Assembly: GCA_025617375.2 (NCBI GenBank)
Contig: JAMYGW020000010.1
Span: forward strand, 558,001 to 622,000
Direction: 5' to 3'
Source of the DNA: Acarospora socialis
Taxonomy: Eukaryota > Ascomycota > Lecanoromycetes > Acarosporales > Acarosporaceae
Length of the DNA: 64,000 bases
Part shown: piece after piece, positions 1-8,727 of the stretch
Position numbering within the stretch: the first letter of the stretch is position 1
How the letters are laid out: every line of letters begins with the position of its first letter
Notes under the pieces: model-generated
What the model was told of the DNA's origin: nothing
What the model saw: only the letters and a program-made list of their open reading frames with translations
Database searches by the model: none
Program-made: the position numbers and the translations under genes

Positions 1-993
1 CGCGTACGGGCAGTATGCTGGGTTACGTCTCTGCAGATAAGACTCACATAGTATGTGAGAAGATAATGCTCGTGCAACGCGATCACGGCGACCGCAAGAA
101 CCGGAAGCATGCCAGGCTCAAGTACACGATCGATGACATGGGAGTTGACGTTTTCCGTGGTAAGGTGGAAGACTTGCTCGGGTACAAATTCGAAAAGGGT
201 CGACCATTCTCGTTCAAAAGCAACATCGACACCTTCGGCTGGCAAAAGGACGAAACGGGCATGAACCACTTCACCTTCTTCATCGAAAACGGACGCGTCG
301 AAGACACCGCCGAATTCCCGACGAAGACGGGACTGCGTGAGATTGCCAAAGTGCATAAGGGCGAGTTCCGCCTCACGGGCAACCAACACCTGATCCTCTC
401 CAGCGTGAGCGACGCCGACCTCCCCACCATCAAAGACATGATGAAGCACTACAAACTCGACAACGTTCAGTTCTCCGGCCTCCGCCTCTCCAGCTCCGCC
501 TGCGTCGCCTTCCCCACCTGCGGCCTCGCCATGGCCGAAAGCGAACGCTACTTGCCCGAACTCATCACCAAGCTCGAATCCTGCCTCGAGGACAACGGCC
601 TCCGCCAGGACAGCATCGTCATGCGCATGACCGGCTGTCCGAACGGCTGCGCGCGCCCCTGGTTGGCCGAGGTGGCGTTCGTCGGGAAGGCGTATGGCGC
701 GTATAACATGTATCTTGGGGGCGGATATCATGGCCAGCGGCTGAATAAGCTGTATCGGTCGAGTATCAAGGAAGAGGAGATTTTGGAGATCATGAAGCCG
801 CTTTTGAAGAGGTATGCGATGGAGAGGGAGGAGGGGGAGAGGTTTGGGGATTTCGTGATTCGCATCGGCATGATTAAGGAGACGTGGGAAGGGAAGACAT
901 TTCATGATGATGTAAGTTGAGAGTCTATGGAGGCAACTCGAGGGTCCTAACGTCTTGTAGGTTGCGGAAGCGGAGTCTGATGATGAGGCTTGA
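1..993 (+). CDS. MET5: Sulfite reductase [NADPH] hemoprotein beta subunit, C-terminal part
   Basis: This is the 3' end of the sulfite reductase beta gene, which reduces sulfite to sulfide with six electrons in sulfate assimilation (cytosol). The reading frame is open from base 3, so the gene runs off the left edge; the ATG at 15 is internal, not the start. Two cysteine motifs that bind the [4Fe-4S]/siroheme centre are visible: SSACVAFPTCG and MTGCPNGCARPW. The text around NQHLILSSV and EKIMLVQRDHGDR is typical of the family. A 49-nt intron at 912-960 (gtaagt, branch cctaac, ttgtag) joins exon 1 to a last exon at 961-993 that encodes VAEAESDDEA and a stop. Without the splice the frame would stop at 920, losing the acidic tail. 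Missing here are the N-terminal flavodoxin-like and first ferredoxin-like regions known in fungal Met5. Confidence 0.95.
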
Positions 994-2853
994 TTTGATG
1001 TTGGTTCTGCACAGATTGCATGGCGGTAGTTGTGCTTGGAGTCCTTTGGCATTTGCATTCTGGGCGTTACTGTAAAGGTGTTTTGCGCTTACTGTCTATA
1101 GTAAGTAGTCAAGTATGACAATTTTTAGAGAACTTGGAAGCGGCGGTTCTCGAATCGAACCTTTGCATGGACAAGCCAGTTACTGGAATGTAAGACATTA
1201 CATGTGCGCCGTCTTACTATCCATGCCCCCGCCGGAGTGGGCATCCTTCCTGTAGCCAAAATAAGCCTAAGAAAGAGGAGAATTGAGCTCGTGGGAGAGG
1301 AGGATAGATTCCCAATTCGAGACTTCATAGGACTCGACGCCCACGCAAAGACCTTGTTTCGGTCCGAGTGGCCTCGACCACGGACTTCAAGAGGCTGGAA
1401 TCTATTATGACCTTTGTACCTGACGGACCTCGAACTTTCTTCGTAAGGGACAGCGTACACTGAAGATACGGGCACGGACAGCTGCGCGTCATCCGCATCT
1501 ATACGAGGAAGTGTCTCCGAGCTCGAGTTTTCGAGTCGCCCATGCCTTTCAGGTTGGCCGAGTGGTCCGGCGGTCCTGGCAGGGTGCATACATGATGGAG
1601 GGAAAGAAGCATTCACGAGAAGTTCACTACTTATTGTATGTATAGATCCTTGGCTATGAAGAAGCTGCGTGGGGTATGCGAAGGACTCCACGAGTACTCT
1701 CTAGGGCATCTTTATAGAGTAACCCCATGACATACGTATGCTGCTTGACATCAAGTAAAGTTATGGTTCAATACAGATCGGGGTTAGTCGAGATCCGGCA
1801 CCAGACGATTCGCAGAGTCCAGTTCAGGTGTGATATCTTCTCTAGGTTCTTCTCTTCTTGACATTCGCCTCTCAAGGTGTATTGACGATCTGCCAGTGCG
1901 TACTGAGAGTGACGAGATTGGGATTCGACTCTCACCCATCATGTCATCTTCTGACGATGCCTGGCATAGGCAGAGATGCTCTCGGAACATGTAACCTTAG
2001 TATGCGGCTTTATGAGGTCAGTTATATAGCCCTAAGCTAGGGCTCAGTGTCTAGATATCCAATAAGAGAGACTTATAGAGAACGTTCAACTACCTCGCTC
2101 ACTCTGCGCCTCGGTCTTGCCGTGGAAGCTGATTCAGTCCTGAGGGTACTGCAATCTATATATGGAGAGCTCAGGTCAATTAAAGAACAGGTGGTTGAAT
2201 ACTACCTCCTCGTCACCCAAACCACTTAAACTTGTACTGTGTAAAGTGAATCCGATTCTTACTGAGTAGCCGACTCACGACGTGGATGTCGTACGAAAGT
2301 CAACTGCTGAAACATGATGCCACAATAGGGGTGCAAGCGCTCTTCTCAGCTTGCCCTAGAGCTATACCCCGCTGGGCTTCTGAAATGAGATCTTCTAATA
2401 CATTGCATCACAGGATCAGTTCAATTCCGTCACGCCTAAAGAGCCATGAGAGCGACGGAGTTCGTGGGCATTGGAGAGGCAGGTGGGAACAACGTTGACC
2501 TGAAATATCGACCAAGGCTGTGCATCAATGATCCCGCGATGTCCAGATGCCTCTCGCGTAGTTTGGTGTTTTAAGGACGCGACGTTTCAAGAGTATAAAC
2601 CAATTGCTAGCAGGAAGGCAAGGTGTGGTGATTGCAGCTTTTCTACGCGGTCTGAGGCATATTCTGATACAGATTGCCGGCTATTAATTATTGCCTTGCC
2701 AATCCTTTGTCCTCCATTTTTGGGCTTTACGGGTATCTTGTTGGTGCGAGCTTCCAGAAGATGATATGATCATGAGTAAGGCACCTTCACAAGGCTTTTC
2801 CTTCTAGCTGTTCAAATGTCAAAAGTCACAACAGCAGACTCAGCCAGCCCACG
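994..2853. other. Intergenic, no supported gene
   Basis: About 1.9 kb without a gene I can support. A 188-codon minus-strand frame at 1125-1691 has no recognisable domain and no clear start context, so I left it out. Other frames are short. No tandem repeat or tRNA was seen. Confidence 0.5.
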
Positions 2854-3492
2854 ATGCTTGTAATGTCCGTATCATTGCTATATGCCGCAACATGGCTGAC
2901 AGCAACTACCCTTGCCCTGGTCGCGCGCCATCCAAGTCTGCAAGCACGAGCAGACACAGCACCCGAATATCCCAATGGCTACAACGCAAAAACCTGTCCT
3001 CTGGAACGTACGAGCATCACTCTGCACGCCGTACCGGCTATATCCGAAGCAGTCACTCTACCCGGTGCGGTGCGCACGGCGCCGACATCGTCCTTGACCC
3101 AGCGAGCTGTGAACCCAGACGACTTGTCCCAGATCTGTCGACAGGTCGCCCACTACCCCTTCACAGGGGCTGACTATTATAGACCTCCTCCCTTCAGCGG
3201 ACGCATCCTGACCCTGACATCTTCAACCGTCCAACCGGGCCTTTACGTCGGCAGCATCAAGGCCGACAGGTCGGTCCGGAGTCTCGAGATCGATGATATG
3301 CCCTACGTCGAGTGGCAGACCGGCAACGTCGCGAGAGTCGAGGACAATGTGTCCCATCGCATCGGCGTCCAGTTGCGAATCCTGACGGAGGTCCGTCTTA
3401 AGGTCACCATTCGCTTTTGGGCGGGAGATACCACGGGCGAATTCGCCATATTTAAGATAGGACCAAGCGGATATCCTGGCCCAGCTCTTTGA
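2854..3492 (+). CDS. Small secreted protein, unknown function
   Basis: An intronless frame of 212 codons. Residues 1-24 are hydrophobic and end in a small-residue stretch (LTATTLALVA), so a signal peptide is likely, followed by a short propeptide-like region ending LQARA. The mature part contains only three cysteines in what I can read and no motif I know. Length and secretion are compatible with a small secreted or effector-like protein, but nothing identifies a role. The start at 2854 is preferred because it places the hydrophobic segment at the N-terminus; a second ATG lies three codons later. It stands alone in a repeat-rich, gene-poor stretch, with more than 1.8 kb to the gene on its left. 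It could be lineage-specific. Confidence 0.6.
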   Translation: MLVMSVSLLYAATWLTATTLALVARHPSLQARADTAPEYPNGYNAKTCPLERTSITLHAVPAISEAVTLPGAVRTAPTSSLTQRAVNPDDLSQICRQVAHYPFTGADYYRPPPFSGRILTLTSSTVQPGLYVGSIKADRSVRSLEIDDMPYVEWQTGNVARVEDNVSHRIGVQLRILTEVRLKVTIRFWAGDTTGEFAIFKIGPSGYPGPAL

Positions 3493-3932
3493 ATGGAAGA
3501 TGAGGATTGAAGTTCGGGTTCGGTACTGTGGATGAGGGTTAAGAACGACGGCAGATTAATGCAGCGTCTGACTGTGTCGTGGTAACCTATTGTATTATAG
3601 CCAGGTACCTGAAGAAGAGAGTGTTGGGATATTTTAGGATTCGTACAAGGAGTAAGGTAGGGCCAAACTGCATGTCAATTTGGTAGTTGCCCGGAGAGGA
3701 TTGCCTTATCTTAATATAAATTCTGGGTCGTATATGATTGCCAACTGCTACACATTACTCGTATGAGAAGCCTCCCAATGTTACCTGTATAGATTTCAAA
3801 GACTTTTGCTTTCAATTGATGTACTGTTCTGAAGCCCTTCAGCTAAAGAGCCTCTTTGAAGTACTGGGGGTGCTCCAGAGGAGGAAACCTGGCATTGACT
3901 TACGACCTAGGTATAGATTGATGATCGGAGTC
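3493..3932. other. Intergenic, nothing recognised
   Basis: About 440 bp after the secreted-protein gene. I see no gene, tRNA or repeat here. Confidence 0.4.
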
Positions 3933-4131
3933 TTCGCGTAATCTACCCCACCACTAGAGCGGTAATATATTACGACAAGCGAGACTCACAACCAACGGAG
4001 ATTCCCGCTGCACGACCAAACCGCCCCAAACTCTCGCCATGCTTCCATTTTTGCCTGGAAAAAAGTCAGGTACAAAATAAAACATCTTTGGCATCAATTC
4101 GGTCGTATGATGTAGCGGTTAGCATCTTCGG
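3933..4131 (+). pseudogene. 5' half of a tRNA-Gln gene with its duplicated upstream flank
   Basis: Bases 4101-4131 read as the acceptor 5' strand (GGTCGTA), D arm and 5' anticodon stem (TTCGG) of a glutamine-type tRNA, including the A box. The expected anticodon-loop remainder and 3' half do not follow; a G-rich run comes next. The preceding 3933-4037 (from ttcgcgtaat to ccaaactctcgc) is clearly similar to 12475-12588, which lies at the same distance upstream of the intact tRNA-Gln at 12654. This is therefore a copy of that locus. The matching 3' half lies at 5386-5424 on the other strand. As it stands it cannot give a tRNA. Confidence 0.75.
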
Positions 4132-4170
4132 TTATTGGGGGGGTGGGGTTGTTTTTTTCTCCTTTTTGAA

Positions 4171-4508
4171 ATGCACACAAGGAGTGATTGACGAGAACAA
4201 CGGATTGGGGAAACCAAGGTCAGACTTGGGGGTGAAGTGAATGTGCTGTGTATGAGAAGAGTGAGATAGATGAATTCTAGTACTTTTCCTGGCGCAGGGA
4301 CCGAGAGGATATACAAATGAAATCTAATTGAAAAGCGGAATGGGGTAACCCGGGGCCTAATATGTGCTGATAAAGTAGAGAATTTCTGCCGCTATACTTG
4401 CAGATGGAAATTGTTTCCGATGGATAGATAGTCAGAGCGCGGGGTGATTACGAAGTCAAGTAAAAATCAGAATATAAGAGAGGACCCCCAGTAATGCATA
4501 AGTAACAT
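4171..4508 (-). repeat. Orphan copy of the helicase leader repeat
   Basis: This stretch is collinear with 11406-11733, the upstream region of the SF1 helicase gene. Shared blocks, in order on the + strand, are atgcacacaagg, the GGGGAAACC core (4202-4224 against 11439-11462), agaagagtgagat, a second core (4341-4362 against 11569-11595), tttctgccgct and aatgcataagt. Read on the minus strand it would be a gene leader, but no gene follows at lower coordinates; the tRNA-Gln half lies there instead. Divergence is substantial, with many substitutions and small gaps. Confidence 0.7.
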
Positions 4509-5385
4509 CACGACAATTTCACATGCAACGTAGTCGAAGCATACGAGAAGTAGTAGACCTAATAACCCTTGATTCGTCAATCTCTCACCCGTGCCTACCG
4601 CGAATGCCTTGCACGCTTAGGTCAAGTCCAGACCTCACAGGCGGCCCTCAGTATCACAAGAATTGAATGTAGCAGTCACGAGCATCAGAACTCGTCGTCA
4701 AAGCGTTCAAGCTGAAATGCAAGACGGATATCGGCATTGAGATAAACATCCATGAAAGCTCTATTCCAGCACTGTTTCGAGTCTCATACAATGGCGAGGC
4801 ACTATAGATGTTCCGAAGACCCTCCAGGAAGTCCGAAGTATTCAAGTGGGAGCTTCCCTCAGAGAACTTGAATAATCTGAGTTTGGTATATTTCTCAGCG
4901 TATATGATATACAGCACGATTATACCACAGTTCGTATAATCTACTCTGAGTACGAATACTACTCTGAGAACGAGTAGTAGAGAAACAAGGTATTGTGATT
5001 GATCCCAAGGCTTGGAACATGTTGTGATAAAATCGTGGTGTACATAAGGTAGGGCTTGGGGAACATCGGCTTTTTGCAGGCTCGGCAGGGCATCTGTGCA
5101 CGTATAGCCAATTGATTACCGTACGCTGTAAGTTCATCCGGGCAACTCAAATAAAATACAGCATACCAAGCTACCCGAAAAGCCCCTTTTGCTGTTGGCC
5201 GCCACTTCACTGCATTATTGAAATACCAACTTGGGAGTGATTCATACACTCCGTATACAAGTTCGTCAACAACGAAGTGTTGCTTTTAGATCTAGATATA
5301 TGGATAGTGTGCGATATGATCCTTCGCTGTAGGGTACTTCCCTTTGCTAAGATAACGTTAAATGAGCAAAAAATTTACCAAGACT
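4509..5385. other. Intergenic, nothing recognised
   Basis: AT-rich stretch of about 880 bp between two tRNA-Gln half-genes. Frames on both strands are short and unrecognised. Confidence 0.4.
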
Positions 5386-5424
5386 AGGTCGTACCAGGAT
5401 TCGAACCTGGGTACTTCGGAAACC
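5386..5424 (-). pseudogene. 3' half of a tRNA-Gln gene, opposite strand
   Basis: On the minus strand this reads CCGAA (3' anticodon stem), a variable loop, CCAGG-TTCGAAT-CCTGG (T arm with a perfect B box) and TACGACC plus T (acceptor 3' strand). CCGAA pairs exactly with TTCGG, and TACGACC pairs exactly with GGTCGTA, of the half-gene at 4101-4131 on the + strand. The two pieces therefore come from one gene, now 1.25 kb apart and in opposite orientation. An inversion with one breakpoint in the anticodon loop or intron would explain this. Confidence 0.75.
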
Positions 5425-6230
5425 AAATCACGTGATTTTATGGCTTTCTAACAAACATTGTTGAGGGGCAATAGCTTTGAATCTTATTAGCCAATACGGT
5501 TAGCTGTTAGTGGGTAATTTGTCCTGGGCTGAAGTACGAAGGCTATTCGCAAAATTCTGCGCCATCCTTAGACTTCCCTCCACCTTCTGGGGGACCTTCA
5601 ACATCAGTGAATTTCAGAGCGCAAATCACTCCTGAGAGCTAGAAAACTGACTGAAGATATAGGTGATAGATTGAAACATTTGTTGGCCTACTTGTCAGAG
5701 TTTGTATGCTATTGTCACTGTATCTTCTCCAGAAGCAAGGTCGTGGGGTGGCGGAGATTTTGGCAAAGAGCCTTCGTACGTGATATGCCATTCAGTTAGG
5801 CAGGCAATCTGTCTATTGCTAACACCTTACTATATATGCAATGAGGTTACCAGCCAACCGCCTTATCTAAGGGCCTTGATCTTATTGTATTCTTGGTCCC
5901 TCTGAGAAAATCAGTGTCACGGACCCCACAGGGCTCGGCGAATGCACCGTGAAAGTTGTTCTCTGCTTCCGGCGCTAGCCACCAAGGTGCCCCCCTACGT
6001 AAATCACTCACTCCTAGATAGCTTTCCGTAATAATTACCATCATACCCATAGATTATAATCAATGCATGTATTGATCCTAACATCGGTACACCAACTGCT
6101 TACGACATCCAGTCTAGGTCCTCATACCTAGACGCCAGCGAGCTCGGAAACGCCGCACCGAAAAACGTCCTCTGCGGTAGCCCACGAACTCGAACAAAAA
6201 CAAGGCGTTTTGCTTCGTCAAATCAGCCTG
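5425..6230. other. Intergenic, nothing recognised
   Basis: About 800 bp with short frames only. No repeat similar to the others in this window was seen. Confidence 0.4.
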
Positions 6231-7240
6231 TTTCTATGGCGAAACCCTCAGAAGAGAAGCGTCCTACAACATCAATGGTACGCCAATCCCTCGATGCCTT
6301 GATCGAACGGGTCGGAAACACCTCAACGCCTTGAACGTCTGGAAGGCCAAATTGATATGTCCCATCGGAATACACGCCTCCTAGCCTCTAATTTCGACGA
6401 TATGCAGGCGACACTTCAACAGCTTGTTGAGGAGGTGCGCTGTCTTCCGGAATCGCTTCGCTCCGCTAGCCCACCGTCGTTACCAAAGGCCACGGCCAAA
6501 ACGCCTTCGAAGGAGCCTGTGGAGGAAGGATCAGTGGAGGATAATAATGGCTATGATCTAGGGGGTTTGAGCAAGGAACGTGCTGGTGCATGGAAAGGAG
6601 AAGAGCATAGAATCACCTCTCGTTTGGCCGTTTGCGACAGTTTCGTTCCGCAACGACGAGGCTCAAACAACGAGGTCCCGTGCAGATGAGATAGGCTTCT
6701 TCGACCCACACCTCAATGAGGTCATGTGCAAGACTACCGTCGTTCAAGTGGGCTGCAACGTCCACTAGTGCAACACCCACCGTCTTTACTACCTCGTTCA
6801 CTAGATCCTCGAAAGCGAAACAAGCTCTTGCGTCTTCACTGTGAAATCACGGCTAAAACGCCTATACGAGGTTATTACGAAACGGCCTCGAATAACGGGC
6901 GAAAGTCGAGTGATATCATACGTCAAAACGACAATCATGTCGTCAGAATCGTCGGAAAGCGAAGAAAGCTTCTGGTGGGAAGTCATGGCAAGACAATTTC
7001 AGCTGCATGCAGAAGCATGACGGGGAGAACAATAGCAAAAACCCAAATGCCCGGACAATCGAGGTTCTGCAAGAAATGGCAAACTACTTGGATGATCAGG
7101 TCAAAGACGATTAGCGTACCACAGCCTATCGGAAAGCAATCGCCGCTCTCTGTAAACAACCAAAGAAGATCACCACCAAAGAAGAGGGACCTCTTACCTT
7201 CATTGGCGAACGCCTTGGTCTTGGAGGATTAGGTGGCATG
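6231..7240 (+). mobile_element. Degraded LTR-retroelement gag-like region (fossil)
   Basis: This stretch carries coding-like text on the + strand in more than one frame. One part resembles the capsid region of fungal Ty3-type gag proteins: a phrase like DEIGFFDPHL followed by a VVQVG segment, downstream of a Gln/Glu-rich N-terminal part. It is broken in several places. I see no polymerase region beside it and no clear terminal repeats, so it is an old gag remnant. Family assignment rests on remembered similarity and is moderate. Confidence 0.5.
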
Positions 7241-8727
7241 ACTTGAAAAGTGTTAGCTGTCTACACAAAGTGTAGGTCAGGCTATATTTAAATTGCATAC
7301 CTGGAATACTCTAATTGCTAATGCAGAGTTTGATTTATATTAGGTAGTCTGAAGCTGCATATGTCCTCTTTCCTCACCGTCCTCGACCTCATTGCCGCCC
7401 CTAAGCTCATCCCGCTACCACCGCCTTGCCAATTACTCCGCATTCTCTTGATACGTCACAGCGATTGATTCGTAGTTTCTCGGGCAAAGTCCGCAGACAT
7501 GGTCAAAGGAAAAACTAACAACTTCACTGTATAAAGGAGGGAGGAGAGTAGACAAAGAAGGTAATGAGGAACAGGAACAGGAGCAGGAGTGGAAGTAGGA
7601 TTTGGAGATGCTGCGGATAACCTAGGGATAGAATGATGGGCACCCAGGCATTTTCATTCTCCTTTGGCTTCGCTTTCTTCGTTGTTAGTGGACATCGTTC
7701 GAAAGCTCAAAGGACTCCATGACTATGAGGTACAACAAAGTTGAGTTCATGTACTCCAAGAATCTATGCAGTGGAAAAGGAACGAAGATTCAATTATCAG
7801 TGAAAATATCAACTGATACTAGACAGATTGATGTTTATTCTATATACAAAGCCGAAATGTAGTCCTACTTTATTTCAATACATGAATAAGCTCCTGGTTT
7901 CATCTTCAGGTCAGTTGAATCAACCCTAATACTTCTTTGTTAGGGCACAAGGATTGCCCTATGTCACTGGTGTAATAATTCAATGGCTTGCCGATGAACC
8001 GTGTCGCCGGAGACTTCGAAAATAAGGATGGCAATGATGATAACGAAAGGTATAATAGAGGAGAGAAACATTGAAGTATTTGCCTACTGAAGATTGGCGA
8101 TGACATCAGGGGAAGCCTTGAGGGTTGAACGCGCTTTAGAACCACTGTTGTGCATGCAATAGAGTAATTAAACTAACAGCCATGCATCGATACGTGATCT
8201 CCGCTATGACTATTTGCCTTTCCTTCACTTTTATGGTGCCCAAATGCCCTGCCCCCATTAACCCTAGTTTAGTTCATGCCTCCTGCAAGGTTCGGTCTCC
8301 CTTATTGCATTAGACCAGTAGGTCCTGACCGCAATTCTGTCTCAGGTGTGTCATTGATTTAACGCTTCATGCTGCTGGCTGAAGAGCATTATACAAAGGC
8401 CTTTCAACACATGAAAATCGGAGTTCAATGATTCAGAGAACCTTGGAGACACAGCCTCCAGCTAAGATAGCAGGACAATGGCAGCAGCGTAAATACTATT
8501 CAGACACAACCTTTCGATATAAAACGGCAGGAGGCTACATATGGATTAGGTCCTGAGACAACATACCGGGACTGCATCTCCCTGGACCCATCTCCCTTGC
8601 CATAGGACTTTAAAGGAAGCCTAGAAAGTAAGGGAAATCCACGTCCCTTTTCACCTTCGCATTTTTCAATATGGTCGAAACGAAGTCAATTTTAGTAGCT
8701 TCTCAGTGTAAGATGAATTTATTCTAT
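7241..8727. other. Intergenic, nothing recognised
   Basis: About 1.5 kb on the 3' side of the helicase gene. Short frames only; a purine-rich AGGAG tract lies near 7538-7605. Confidence 0.4.

Noticed and set aside
1134-1165. B-box-like GGTTCGATTCG on the minus strand
   Set aside because: No T-stem pairing, no A box at the right distance and no acceptor stem, so not a tRNA.
1550-1590. A-box-like TTGGCCGAGTGGTC on the plus strand
   Set aside because: No B box follows within 120 bp and no cloverleaf can be drawn.
1125-1691. 188-codon minus-strand frame
   Set aside because: No domain, no signal peptide, Ser/Arg-rich text typical of a chance frame, and no promoter or splice context.
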